This document shows, one piece after another, positions 1 to 10,401 of a stretch of DNA of 64,000 nucleotides. Position 1 is the stretch's first letter. Each line of letters opens with the position of its first letter. The stretch covers positions 2,207,501-2,271,500 of the forward strand of contig SMMW01000056.1 in NCBI GenBank assembly GCA_004794655.1, read 5' to 3'. Both the position numbers and the translations under genes were made by a program. The notes beneath the pieces are model-generated. The model made no database searches, had not been told where the DNA came from, and saw nothing but the letters and a program-made list of their open reading frames with translations. The stretch is from Marisa cornuarietis (Eukaryota; Mollusca; Gastropoda; Architaenioglossa; Ampullariidae).

Positions 1-323
1 AAATTTCTGCCCTCGTTGACAAGTATCGCAGTAGTGAACGGTGGTCTGGCCGAAAAGTCGTCTCCCTTGGTTACAAGAGCTTCTTTGATGGCGTCCATCC
101 CGTTGATGACGATGGCCGGGAAGCTGCCGATGTTGATGCTGAATACATCTCCGTAAATTCGCCGCAGAGAAGAAAAGGCAACTGGCGGTTGTTTCCCAAG
201 GAACGGGAGATAACCTACTAAAGGCAAATTCCTGGGCCCAGGGGGCAGTTTGTAGCGTCCCTTGCTTAACGAGCTCATCAATTTTACAGCAATTAGTGTT
301 ACACCAAACACGACTGCTGTGAT
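1..323 (-). CDS. Cytochrome P450, CYP2-like, partial internal exon
   Basis: This is the N-terminal part of a microsomal cytochrome P450, a heme monooxygenase normally anchored in the ER membrane. The exon starts at 323, just after a splice acceptor (TTTGCAG on the minus strand), and reads phase 0 through the left edge of the window. It encodes a hydrophobic anchor segment, then the proline-rich hinge LPPGPRNLP, then GDVFSINIGSFPAIVINGMD and GDDFSARPPFTTA, which is the usual start of the CYP2 fold. It is clearly paralogous to the full gene at 12123-13595: same acceptor position, same phase and mostly identical residues. The ATG must lie in an upstream exon that I could not find. Heme-binding, I-helix and ExxR motifs would lie beyond the left edge, so activity cannot be judged. 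No stops or frameshifts are seen. Confidence 0.9.
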   Translation of the reverse strand, partial: MTAVVFGVTLIAVKLMSSLSKGRYKLPPGPRNLPLVGYLPFLGKQPPVAFSSLRRIYGDVFSINIGSFPAIVINGMDAIKEALVTKGDDFSARPPFTTAILVNEGRN

Positions 324-2360
324 CTGCAAAGGTCAGACAGGAACATCTTAGATGAATACTGACAAAAAATATTATCCCTGTAATTGGTCCTCTGTCTGTC
401 TGTCTCTGTGTCTGTCTGTCAATAGTTTTATGCAAACACAAATATCATGTGATTTTCAAAAGACCTTTGCTTTCGTTATTCTAGAGACCGCCTTGCGACT
501 GTAGCCCTACTGCAGACGGGTACCATTGCACCTGAGATCACAGGTATTGCGCAAACCTGTAATGACACACTACGCCTACAGCCAGTCGGATTCTCGGAGA
601 GTGCAGGTGTACCGACTAAGTACACAGCTCCTTAACACTTATCTCGGACAGTATATTTTAAGTATTCTGTGCACCAAGTGTCTTAACAGATAACTCTCAG
701 CGTCCAGTGTAACGGAAATGTTTTTTTTTCGATGATCTCAATACCGCTGCTTACGAACCACAGAAATAAACATCTCACGACTATCAACTATGAACAGGTT
801 CGGTAGTATTTTTAGTCACAACACCGAATGTATGAATATGTTTGGTATATAGTAATCGGTTAACTATTTTTCAATACCGAGGAAATAAAATGGAAGCATG
901 CAGATGAAAAAGGAAAAGAATGATAATGATGACAAGGAGAAGAAAATGAAGAATATGGCGAAGAGACACGGTAATAATACGTTACCTTGATTTCTCTCGA
1001 AAAACTCAAGATACTGCTGTCCAGGCTGACCACCATTTTCACGGGTGTCTTTGCTTGCACCTGTATGTTGGTGTCGACGAAGGACAGACAAGAAAACAAA
1101 CGTGCAGGTGCGCCGTCTGCGTTCTGAATGAGCGACACTCAAAGGAATTTTATGTAAGTCTGGCCTGACCCACAAAAGAATAGCGATGTTCACAAAGTCT
1201 GGTAGCCAGACATGTGAGTCATGCTGGGTGGGGGGGGGGGCTGGGCAAGGTTGGGGAGGTAGTTGAGGTGACGAGAGCCTCTTTTCAGTGGACCAAGCTA
1301 CCTTGATACTTCTCTCGCACCTTGAACCACCACTTTACTGCTCGTCCAAGCAGGACCAGTCGCCTTTCGACAAACAAATCCAGAGACTTGTTGTTGTTGT
1401 TGTTTATTTAGTTGGAAAGTGCTTCCACCTTGCGGTGATTTCGCACTATGGGGGGAAAGGGAGGGGGGAGGAAACCGGAGTACCCGACCGACTTTTCTCT
1501 GGTATTTATACTGGAATACCTGGGTGCTACGTCACCCGTTGTGTGGTCAGCCTGCCTCGCGATGCTCCACTCGCGCCCAGTCGCGCGACCTAGCGTGGGG
1601 TGGAAGGGGGTGCAGGGTGGGAGGGAGAAAGCACCGTCAGCGGTACAAGCTGTCTAGCGCTCCCGCTACACTCCCATCTCTATTAAATTCTCAGTACATG
1701 TAATACAGAAAAACATTTTTAGAGAGCGCACTTGAAGTGACCAGCTAACCAGCGGGTAAGAAGAGGGTGGATGGGGCGGAGGATAGACAGCACAGGGGCG
1801 GGGGAGGGGCGGGGTTGGTGGATGGGGCCTGGTCCGGGGCGGTGGAGACCCTTACAATGGATGGGACCACATTCCACTGATGCCAGCCTCACCTTTCTTC
1901 CTTCTATCCTACTTTGGAACACATTGTGCACTGATGCACTGAAAACACTGCAGCTTAGGGACAACAACACTGACTTGAGTTTGCTACGCGAGTTTCTTTT
2001 TTGGTTATGACAATTGTTTTATGCTCAATATTTTATACACTTACGAACTTTGAACCCGAGGGAAGTTAGCTAATGTCACGATCGCTTTCTTAGTTAATAA
2101 GAGTATTAAAGCCTTTAGCAAACAAATATCAAGGTAGAGTCACTTGAAGTTAAAAAATATATCTAATTTTAATTGTCAAATTTCAGATCAATTTATTTCA
2201 GTCACTTTCACGAACCTGTTCTCCTAATTAGGGCTGTGTGCAGCAGTAACATGGGATGGCGATTGGATGGCCTTTATTTTTGTACTTACTGTTCTGACTC
2301 ATGGTCGTGAATATTTAACTTTCTTATTTAATTATTAAATTCATTATCATTTTCGGTTCG
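324..2360. other. Non-coding stretch, no gene recognised
   Basis: This is the 5' side of the partial P450. It may contain that gene's first intron and first exon, but no convincing ATG-to-donor exon was found. It holds a short TCTG-type repeat near 390-420, a poly-G run near 1231-1240 and GC-rich purine blocks near 1440-1640 and 1770-1860. Short open frames here lack recognisable motifs. Confidence 0.5.
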
Positions 2361-3482
2361 ATGAGTGTATTATGCTTAGTAAAAAGTCTCATCTTAACAT
2401 CTGTAGAGAGTAAACTGGACCCACTGCAATTTGCATACAGGAAGACGAGGGGTGTTGACGATGCCAAGTTATTCATTCTGAACACACTGTATAAACATTT
2501 AGAAAAGCCCAAGTCACATGCCAGATTACTCTTCGCAGATTTTAGTTCTGCATTCAATACAGTGCAACCACACCTTCTGGCTTCGAGACTGATTTTTGAT
2601 TTTGACCTGCCACATCAACTGGGTTTATGGATAGTGGATTTTTTGACTTGTAGACAGCAGAGGGTTTATGTTAATAGTAAATATTCTGACACAGTTTTTA
2701 CAAGCACTGGCTCCCCACAGGGTTGTTGTCTGTCACCCTTGTTATTTATCATGTACACTGACAGCTGCAGAAGCATGGAGGAGAATAGCTACCTCATCAA
2801 GTTCTCTGATGACACTGCATTGTTGACTCTTTTACAGGAACACACAACAGATCATGGCAATGCCTTAACGAATTTTGTACAGTGGTGTGATGATAACTTT
2901 TTAGAGTTGAATGTAGATAAGACTAAAGAAATAGTTATAGACTTTAGGAAGATCAAAGAGGATTTTGTTATTCCCAGTGTGATTCATAGTAAACCTGTTG
3001 AAGTTGTTAACTCCTTCAGGTATCTGGGAACTATTTTTGATAGCCAGCTCAAATGGAACTTAAACACCGAACACATTGTTAAACGTGGCCAACAAAGAAT
3101 GTATCTTTTGCATAAATTAAAGAGTTTTTCAGTTAGTCAAGTAATATTAGGCCGTTTTTACCAGTCATTCATTGAGAGTCTTCTATCTTTCTCATTTGTC
3201 TGCTGGTTTCGCAATCTCTCTGTCCATGATAGGAATAGTCTGAACAGTGTTGTTAACATCTGCTCTAAGATAATTGGTATCAGACAGAGGGATTTAGCCT
3301 CTTTTTGTAACCAGCAAATAGTACGGAAAGCCTCATGCATTTTATCATTACCTGATCATGTATTAACAAAAGAATTTTTATTATTAAGCTCAGGTAAACG
3401 TTATGCCAGGCCTATATGTAAGAGTTACAGACACCTAAAATCATTTGTGCCATCTGCAGTCCAGCTGCTTAATGTTAGATGA
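2361..3482 (+). CDS. Reverse transcriptase fragment of the non-LTR element
   Basis: The frame encodes 373 residues with no internal stop. It enters the RT at the LDPLQFAYRKTRGVDDA block (residues 19-35). Motif A, ADFSSAFNTV, is near residues 59-68 and carries the first catalytic Asp. Motif B, GSPQGCCLSPLLF, is near 117-129. Motif C, FSDD, is at 148-151 with the catalytic Asp pair, where Ser replaces the more common Ala. A thumb region and a C-terminal tail (FVPSAVQLLN) typical of CR1/L2 elements follow. The endonuclease domain and the N-terminal RT fingers are missing through 5' truncation, so it cannot be autonomous. The first Met is only the first in-frame one after the truncation point and is not the original start. 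It is a mobile-element gene, not a host gene. Confidence 0.95.
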   Translation: MSVLCLVKSLILTSVESKLDPLQFAYRKTRGVDDAKLFILNTLYKHLEKPKSHARLLFADFSSAFNTVQPHLLASRLIFDFDLPHQLGLWIVDFLTCRQQRVYVNSKYSDTVFTSTGSPQGCCLSPLLFIMYTDSCRSMEENSYLIKFSDDTALLTLLQEHTTDHGNALTNFVQWCDDNFLELNVDKTKEIVIDFRKIKEDFVIPSVIHSKPVEVVNSFRYLGTIFDSQLKWNLNTEHIVKRGQQRMYLLHKLKSFSVSQVILGRFYQSFIESLLSFSFVCWFRNLSVHDRNSLNSVVNICSKIIGIRQRDLASFCNQQIVRKASCILSLPDHVLTKEFLLLSSGKRYARPICKSYRHLKSFVPSAVQLLNVR

Positions 3483-3706
3483 GCTGTCAGTGGTGTGTGT
3501 GCGCGTGTGTGATGTTGTATGTGTATACTTGATTTCCCTGTAAGATTTTCTTCTTTTTTTTTCTTTTTTTTTTTTAAATCTATATAGAGATACATGTTTT
3601 GTTTTTGTTTTTGCCACTCACTGTTGAACTAGAGCACATGCCCACATTCAAATTGCCCACTGGGATAAATAAAGTTGGTCATTGTCATTGTCATTGTTTA
3701 GTTGTC
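2361..3706 (+). mobile_element. 5'-truncated CR1/L2/Rex1-like non-LTR retrotransposon
   Basis: The element consists of the C-terminal half of a reverse transcriptase ORF, a short 3'UTR with an AATAAA (GGGATAAATAAAG near 3663), and a short tandem tail of ATTGTC units ending near 3706. Short-unit 3' repeats instead of poly-A are typical of CR1/L2/Rex1-type elements. The 5' end is truncated close to the start of the open frame, as usual for incomplete target-primed reverse transcription. I could not identify a target-site duplication. The open frame is undamaged, suggesting a fairly recent insertion. Confidence 0.9.
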
Positions 3707-4989
3707 AAATTGTAATGTTTCATTATTTTTATTAATTAGGAGTGCGTCTGTATACAGTTGAACGGATAGCTTGTTGTTATTCTCTATTGGCAGAATATTT
3801 GATTCTTTAATCTTGTTGACAGACCAAGGAAAGATATGGCAACGCGTGCAAGACATGTAGCCAACCATACACAGTTTTCAGATGTCCTGGGACCCGAATG
3901 CGTCTCCGAAAAACTGTGGTGTGCCAGGGCTCCAGCACATTAAAATAAGTTTCCTTTTGTGTCAAGTGCACTGAGACTAGATGACAGCAGATTTTGACAA
4001 AGCCAGTACCCAGGAAGTAGTCAAAGTTAGGATGCAAGCAAGACAAGACTTGTTTAAATCTTAATTGCAAGCTTTTTGTGCTTCTTACAAATTGCAGGTT
4101 ATAAATTACGGCCATGCTGACCAGTCAGATAAATTGCCTACACTACCCCAGTCTTGCTTGGCATTTATCTTGTCATAGGGATCTGCAGGCACTAAGATGA
4201 TGAGCTAATGAATTAGTACAAAACTGATTTTTGCATGATGATAAGTAAATGATTCTTTTGCAATGCAAAATATTGATAGGATATGAAAAAATTCTCCAGC
4301 CCAATACAAAGAGAGGGGAATTAGTTGTTAATGTTTTATGTTCATAAGTTTTTAAGTTATGATTTCAATGCCATTGAAGTTTACATGGCCTTTTTCCAAT
4401 GTTGGATCTAATCCCTATATACAGATATCTAATTTGAAATGGTTCTAAAGAAGTGTGCTAAAAATTAATTTTTCACTAATTTACAAATAACCTAGAAACT
4501 TTTTTCAAGACAATTTCAACACTGTAGTATTCAAACTCTTTTACATTCCCCTTTTACCCAAAAAAGAACAAACATGAGGGCGATTGCATTTATAATCTGG
4601 AGCTGGTCTTGCCAGTTTCAGCAGCATGCCGAAGTATGATAATGAAAAGCTCTATACTCAAAACATGGAGAGATATATATATATATATAGTTCGTGAAAA
4701 GGATTTAAAGTCAACTGACAAATTTTACCTGGATGGACATTTCTCGCCGTTTACTCTTAGTATACATGAAGAAGGAAAGAATGAGTGGATAACACAAAGA
4801 ATTTTTTTCTTTTGATTTGTTTTCTATTTTGTTCCTTGTTCTTTTTATATTTTGTCATAAACCACCCAGAGAGTGTTTGTGAATGAGAAATACTATATAT
4901 AATGATAGGAATGTGTGTGAATATGTATGGATATATTTCTAACGTCTCAATACCCCTTAGAGGATGACAGAATAAAGGATCTTGAATCT
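3707..4989. other. Non-coding AT-rich stretch
   Basis: I see no supported gene. There is an open frame of about 100 codons on the minus strand (3807-4115) without any domain, signal or splice context. A short (TA)n run lies near 4672-4690. The stretch separates the retrotransposon from the first copy of the small-basic-protein array. Confidence 0.5.
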
Positions 4990-5822
4990 TGCTTAAAATA
5001 GTAATGACGTAATCGTAGTACTTGTGTTTGGGCGAAAGGTCTTAATACCTAGACTTGCTTATGAAAGACACCTTTAAGCATCACAGAACTATAACTGCAC
5101 GCCTCTGATCCTAAGCAGGTTAGGACAGGAAGTCAGAACAATATTTTTTCTTCTAACGTTGAAACAATTTACCAGATGCTATGTTTTCACGTGCTGTCCA
5201 TACATCAAAGAGACATGTTGACATACATGTACGGTAAGATTCTCTATTAGTCCCTTTCCTTTGTGTGCATACAGCACTTGTCTGGGAAACCCTGACATTT
5301 TATCCTCAGATCGTAATCCTGCCAGTGATGTTGTCATGGGGCTACTTTAAGTGGGACGTGAAATCACATGCAATTAAATTAAATTAATTAAATTAAATTA
5401 AAATGGCCGAGGAATCTGGTCCTGCTTAAGGAATACTCCGAAAAAGAAAGTCGATGTTGAGGCGCCCTGTCGTGACTGTCGCCTGCTGTGCTAGTGAAGA
5501 CAATGTGTCTTCAGGTTTGACAGCCTCAATTATCTACAAGAGTTCAAGTAATTAATTTAATATAACCATGCTCAACTCAACAACCACATCATGGTGACTA
5601 ACCCCCATACACAATCTCAGCCTGCAGAGAAGTTAAAAACAATTAAACATTGACATCAGGGGATAGTTACACGTTTCTGAAACTTAAAACTGTTCTTAGG
5701 AAGCTAATTTAGAAACTTTCTTCAAAACTCCTACCGATAACACTTAGATGTGTTGCACAAATGCATACCACAAAAATGTGCTTCGATACCGTAATTCTGG
5801 CTTAAAGCAGTTTTATCTTAAA
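4990..5822 (+). pseudogene. Copy A of the small basic protein family, degenerate
   Basis: Two pieces of this stretch are duplicates of the neighbouring genes. The block 5000-5125, ending in CTAAGCAG before GTTAGG, matches the 5' exon and donor of copy B (near 6010-6165) and copy C (near 8650-8755). The block 5406-5822 matches the last 15 codons plus the 3'UTR of copy C (10640-10995) almost base for base over long runs. Most of the coding exon is absent. In what remains, the conserved Tyr codon before GIL is a TAA stop (near 5427), and the C-terminal stop is lost. A short AATTA-repeat tract (5366-5400) lies at the join, so a deletion at a simple repeat is a likely cause. It cannot encode the family protein. 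Confidence 0.7.
5366..5400. repeat. (AATTA/AAATT)n short tandem repeat
   Basis: A short AT-only tandem tract sits exactly where the homology of copy A to the 3' end of copy C resumes. It may mark the deletion junction. Confidence 0.7.
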
Positions 5823-5842
5823 AATAATCCAAGGATTTGAGA

Positions 5843-5843
<1 letters not shown>

Positions 5844-5890
<47 letters not shown>
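5844..5890. repeat. (AC)n microsatellite
   Basis: Uninterrupted AC dinucleotide run between copies A and B. Confidence 0.98.
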
Positions 5891-5893
<3 letters not shown>

Positions 5894-5939
5894 TAATGAC
5901 GAGCATATCTTGCTTTGAGTAAACCTGCACGAACCTGAA

Positions 5940-6565
5940 AGTGGGTTTTATCTCATTGGGACTTTCCGCTTTCTATTTTAATCTATGGTCTAGAAAATTC
6001 ACTATTAAAATAGGAATGACGAAATCGTAGGAAATATAATGAGCTGAGCTGGATAATGATCTAATGAGAACACTAAATGATCTGTTAGAACTCGACACAC
6101 AGAGGAACGTTCAAGTATTACACATCGACACCTGCCAAAGCCTTCATCCTAAACAGGTTAGTGAGAGACATCCTACTAATATATTTCATGTTTCATTCAA
6201 CAAAAATAAAAATAGATTTTTGTTTTCGTCGCTCCGAGAGTAATTTTGTATTTTTTATTAGCCACGTATTTCTGATTTTTTTTTAATCGTATCGATATCA
6301 ATTATAATTTTGCTGTAAAAGAAGTTTTTATTCTCTCCAACCTAGGGGGTTTCTATCGAAGGTGAAAAGAGATAACAATAAGTAGAATTTAAATATCAAA
6401 CATTATTTAAAGAACTAATATGTTGGGATTTTTTTTCTGATAATTTGGTACAGCTCATCTACATTTCCCCACTTACTTTAGGCATATCATTATGCTTCAT
6501 TAATAGAAATAATTTCATGTCATGTTACTAATACCAGATATCTTTGCTATATTTATTCACAACAG
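5940..6565 (+). other. 5' exon and intron region of copy B
   Basis: This stretch aligns with 8595-9080 upstream of copy C. The shared marks are a TTTCCGCTTTCTATTTTAA block, an ATGAGCTGAGC block, a CTAAACAG|GTTAGTG donor-like junction near 6163, and AAAGAAGTTTTTATTCT near 6320. I infer at least one untranslated 5' exon and an intron ending at the acceptor TTCACAACAG (6556-6565). A second exon seen in copy C ends at CACA|GTAAGT; in copy B that donor reads ATAAGT, so the exon may be lost here. Confidence 0.5.
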
Positions 6566-6573
6566 AGACCAAA

Positions 6574-6870
6574 ATGTCGTCACTCAAATCGTGCATGACC
6601 CTGCTAAAAAAAGCAAGGAATGGGAAACTCAAATACCTCGGGATTACCAGGGACCCACGAACAAGATTCCAGAGACACAAGCGCCGTTACCCGAGAGGCA
6701 GAATTATCTACGCTCCAGTACAAGATATGAGATTCATGGAGAACCTAATGTTTATGGTTGCAAAGAAAGGGTCTCTTGAAAATAAACAAAAAATGAGCAA
6801 TGCCCCCAGAAAACCTGGCTGGATGTATGGAATTGAACGACAAACTCGGAGGAGACGTCGTGTGGCGTAG
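6574..6870 (+). CDS. Small basic protein, copy B (GIY-YIG-like, unassigned)
   Basis: This predicts 98 residues, very rich in Lys and Arg, with no signal peptide or membrane segment. The ATG at 6574 was chosen because a splice acceptor lies just upstream (TTTATTCACAACAG, 6552-6565) and homology to copy C starts there. Shared blocks with copy C are LKYLG (19-23), R31 and H35, YPRGRIIY (39-46), M-x-x-x-EN (52-57), AKKGSLENKQKMSNAP (63-78) and YGI (85-87). The tail is an Arg-rich run. The order YxG, R, H, E, N with a strand-helix-strand-helix layout recalls a GIY-YIG nuclease fold without its first GIY strand; that is inference from spacing only. An AATAAA follows about 270 bases after the stop. 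Function is unknown; nucleic-acid binding is plausible from the charge. Confidence 0.7.
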   Translation: MSSLKSCMTLLKKARNGKLKYLGITRDPRTRFQRHKRRYPRGRIIYAPVQDMRFMENLMFMVAKKGSLENKQKMSNAPRKPGWMYGIERQTRRRRRVA

Positions 6871-7141
6871 GCAACAAAGTCTATCAACGGTTTATTCTGC
6901 GGCAACGAAGCTATGGTGACTTCAACCTTTACTTTCTTTAAGCACCTCAAACTATTTTTAATAGTACCGGTTAGTACTTTCTCAAATCAGAAGTACATGA
7001 ACACTGGGACAGAATGGACCATCTATACTAAAGGCACTAATATTGACCTCTTTAAAAGCCGATGGCCAAGTGCTTTCGAGACAAATTGTTGCTTCATTTT
7101 GCTGACCTGTGATTTGGGTGAGTTCTTTGCAGGTTGTGATT

Positions 7142-7147
7142 AATAAA
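7142..7147 (+). promoter_or_regulatory. Polyadenylation signal, copy B
   Basis: AATAAA on the plus strand about 270 bases after the copy B stop codon. Confidence 0.5.
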
Positions 7148-7248
7148 TCCTTTTGTAGCTGCTGAATGGTGTTTTGCTGTGTTTTTTTTTAATTTTAACA
7201 GCAGAAAAATTCACGTAAAACCATTCAGATAAATCGACCGACCGACCC

Positions 7249-7342
<94 letters not shown>
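7249..7342. repeat. (ACAG)n microsatellite
   Basis: About 23 near-perfect ACAG units. The Cys/Leu/Ser/Val open frames that cross it are artefacts of the repeat. Confidence 0.98.
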
Positions 7343-7343
<1 letters not shown>

Positions 7344-8427
7344 CAGACGGACGGACAGGCCGACAGGCGGAAAGACATAGAAAGATGGATCAGGATATGC
7401 ATAAGTGACCATTACTGGCTGAGACAAATCCATTTTGATACAGAAATCGTTTGACGCTTCATTTCTTTCGGATTTAAAAATTTTACACATTTACTATAAT
7501 ACCCTTACTCTGATGAAAATTAAAAAAGTGAGAGAGAAAGAGAAAGAGAGAGAAACTGACAGACAAAGATACTAAGTCAAAAAACGTGAGACGGACAAAG
7601 AAAAAATATTTGTTTCAATACATGTATTGCTGTATACACTTTTAGCAATAAACCTGCTTGAAAAGATAATAAATATAACAGAAACTTGTTCAGGAGGATT
7701 TTTTTGCCTCATTTAATCATTCAGTATCAAATTTCATAAATAAAGACCAATCATAGGACATGAAGGAATGACCAAGTATTAATAAAACTTACAAGACTGG
7801 TCTCCCACTTAGCACTGCTTTGAGAAACTTGCTCATGATCATAGCAGTTAAACCGTCCTAGTATTGATACCGTACGACATGAAACCCTCGAATGATCGTC
7901 CTTATAATGTACACGACAATGATTATCACTCATATCATTAATTATTATCAGCTCAGAAAGAACATTTCGAGTGCCAAGAATGGAGCTCGTGTAACGATCA
8001 AATCATAAAGTGTCTGATACAAAACATACTCGAAGACCCTATCTACTGATATATCACAACAGCTACTTTTTCAGAAGACATTCGTAACGACTACTTTCGT
8101 CAACAACAGTGCGACGTATTTCAAATTTTGAACTTCCCGCTAGTGGCCTCGCCATCAGCACCAGGTAAGACCTGTGTTCATAGGTGTAAAAGGGGATTTG
8201 CACGTTGCAATTAGTCGCACTTTGCAGAGTTTGCAAGCCTTGTGCAACAAAGGACCTTGTGTGTCTTCACGCAGCTCCCATGCTTGGACCACGCGTCCCT
8301 GGTCCTGGACAATTCTTTCCGTGAGTGAGCTCTCTCTGTGTAAAGTCATGCTTCTATGATTAAGTTTCAAAAACAGTAGCGGATCTTTTTCTTAGATGAT
8401 TAGAAACTGTATTTTGTACTGAGCTCA
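7343..8427. other. Spacer between copies B and C
   Basis: I recognise no gene here. The block 8155-8370 is open on both strands and begins beside AG/GTAAGA, so it could be an untranslated or alternative 5' exon, but nothing identifies it. Confidence 0.4.
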
Positions 8428-8514
8428 AGCTCCATTCGTCATACTCTGTCCATCTCAACCACCAAAATTCTCATCTGCTCATGTGTTCTGTCTAAACTAG
8501 ACTATTGCAACTCT
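8428..8514 (+). pseudogene. Non-LTR reverse transcriptase relic
   Basis: One frame reads SSIRHTLSISTTK, then ILICSCVLSKLDYCNS. This matches the conserved post-catalytic RT segment of L2/CR1/Jockey-type elements (usually LVCALVLSRLDYCNSLL). Only about 29 codons are recognisable, with no adjoining RT motifs, so it is a short dead fragment. Confidence 0.7.
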
Positions 8515-8594
8515 CAAAATGGACACATATCACAGTTTGACATTCACCACGTCCTCGGCCACATCTCTGTAAGAAAAGGTGTTACATCTGATAC

Positions 8595-9316
8595 CGAGGC
8601 TTTTAAGATCGGGATTTTCCACCTTCTATTTTTAAATTCGCGGTTAAGATAAGAATGACTAGATTGAAGAGAATGTCATGAGTTGAGCCGAAGATATCCT
8701 CTAGAGACTGACAGGTAAATTGGCCTTCAAGCATCTCACCTGAACAAGGTAGTGTATGAAATCATAGCAAGTTATTACACGTTTGATTTGAGAAAAAAAT
8801 GTGAACATTTTCACGTACTTTTCACTCGTCATGTGGAGGGAAAGGCTGTGGAATAATTCAAAGTCCAACTACAGAGGTTTTTTTAAAAACATTAATTAAG
8901 AACATACGTCCTGTGCTTCTGAACATTGAACGTAAGCAGGTAATTCTTTTATTCTTTCAATAAAAACCCAGTGTTTCTAAAATTCTTTTCTAACATATTT
9001 ATTTTCGTATTTTAGTGAGAAAGAAGTTTTTCATCTCAGCCTCGGGGACTTGATAGCAAAGACAACAAAGTCACAGTAAGTAAAATTTAAAACACAAGAA
9101 ACGTTTAAAACATAATTACAATGTTATAACCACTTTCTGTTCTTTACTTCTCAATGCTATGATGTACAATTTATAAATGCATTTGAGTGAAATCAAGATG
9201 TGAATTTTTTTTAGTTTATTCACTTGCAAAAGAAATAGTTAAAATAATCTTTTTTCTTTCTTTCAGACGCCTGTTTCCTTTATCTCCTGTATACCAGACT
9301 GCATACATTTTCTAAA
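8595..9316 (+). other. Putative untranslated 5' exons of copy C
   Basis: This is homologous to 5940-6400 upstream of copy B. Candidate exons are a block ending CTGAACAAG|GTAGTG (about 8755), a block ending CAAAGTCACA|GTAAGT (about 9080), and a third bounded by TTTCTTTCAG|ACGCC and TAAA|GTACGT (about 9267-9316). None carries a long open frame joined to the coding exon, so they are inferred to be 5'UTR. The exon models rest on splice consensus and paralogue comparison only. Confidence 0.45.
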
Positions 9317-9423
9317 GTACGTACAGTATTTTAGTAATAAATAATTCTACCTTTTTATGCTGCTGTATTTACACAGATTGCTGTTATGATAGTTTTAGCT
9401 GTTGACTAGATCATTTTCGCGTT

Positions 9424-9915
9424 GGTGACCTGACACTTAATCCCCAGATATTTAATCCCCGACACTTAATCCCCAAGACATTTAATCCCCAGACACTTAA
9501 TCCTCAAAAATTCCCCCAAATGGCGACACAACACTCAAAACTGCTATTTTGTGAACTTGAAACATTATAACCGTAAGAGAAATGTGTCACGTGGTAACTC
9601 TAATGAGACGTAACAATCGCCCCAATTAGGGTACCTGCGATCATTAGCTTACCTGTCATATTGATTAAAAGCACTTTTCATATCATATTGTTGAAGAACA
9701 TTGACTTTAATAGCTCACATGAACTTTAACTAATGTTATAAATGTTGAAGTTAAGTATTATTTTAATTGTCAAACTTATTTTGATGTATACATGAAAATA
9801 ATTACTTTAATTTGAATTAAATTTTTCATTCACTTCATAATTTTTTGTGTTGAAATTTCATTTTGAGGATTAAGTGTCTGGGGATTAAGTGTCTGGGATT
9901 AAGTGTCTGGGATTC
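9424..9915. mobile_element. Inverted-repeat transposon (MITE-like) with repeated TIR units
   Basis: The left end carries a series of GACACTTAATCCCC-type units (9432-9509). The right end carries their reverse complement, GGATTAAGTGTCTG units (9866-9912). The interior is AT-rich and non-coding. The octamer TTCGCGTT flanks both sides (9416-9423 and 9916-9923), a candidate 8-bp target duplication. The right boundary at GGGATTC is confirmed by a second partial copy ending the same way at 33870. It lies in the intron before the coding exon of copy C. It encodes no transposase, so it is non-autonomous; 8-bp duplications would fit the hAT or P superfamilies. Confidence 0.8.
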
Positions 9916-10150
9916 TTCGCGTTATGATCTTCTCTGCCTTTCCTACTCTAAATGATAAGCCAGTGAAATTTATAAATATATTTGATGCAAAGAGATTTAT
10001 ATTTTGAATCAACTTATATACTCAAAGATAAAACTTAGAATAAACATGTTGATTGGTCAGCATAAAGCTGAAAACATATCAGAAGATTCCTTATCAGTGA
10101 CAACTCTCTCTGAAACACACACTCTTTCTCTCTCTTTCTCTCTCTCTCTG

Positions 10151-10151
<1 letters not shown>

Positions 10152-10223
<72 letters not shown>
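10152..10223. repeat. (AC)n microsatellite
   Basis: AC dinucleotide run preceded by a CT-rich tract, in the intron before the copy C coding exon. Confidence 0.98.
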
Positions 10224-10224
<1 letters not shown>

Positions 10225-10401
10225 GTACAAAAACAAAAGCTCACAAACACGCTTACATGCACATTTTAATTTTCTTCTCATCTTTGGGAGGTTACTTGCT
10301 GGTGTAGGAAACCATGACAATCATAAAACAAGCATTGCCTCATCATTACATTACTTATGTTTTTCTGGTTGTTGTTAATTTGTATGTTTTTAATTGCAGC
10401 A

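Noticed and set aside
7140..7490. Cys/Leu/Ser/Val-rich protein of 116 residues
   Set aside because: It is the (ACAG)n microsatellite translated on the minus strand.
10004..10378. Frames encoding (TH)n or (CV)n
   Set aside because: They are translations of (AC)n/(GT)n runs, as at 28.9, 34.4, 36.6, 39.7, 45.9, 46.2 and 46.9 kb.
10357..10401. Hydrophobic N-terminal extension of copy C (MFFWLLLICMFLIAA) as a signal peptide
   Set aside because: These codons are the polypyrimidine tract and acceptor of an intron; copy B has an acceptor at the same relative place and no such hydrophobic stretch.
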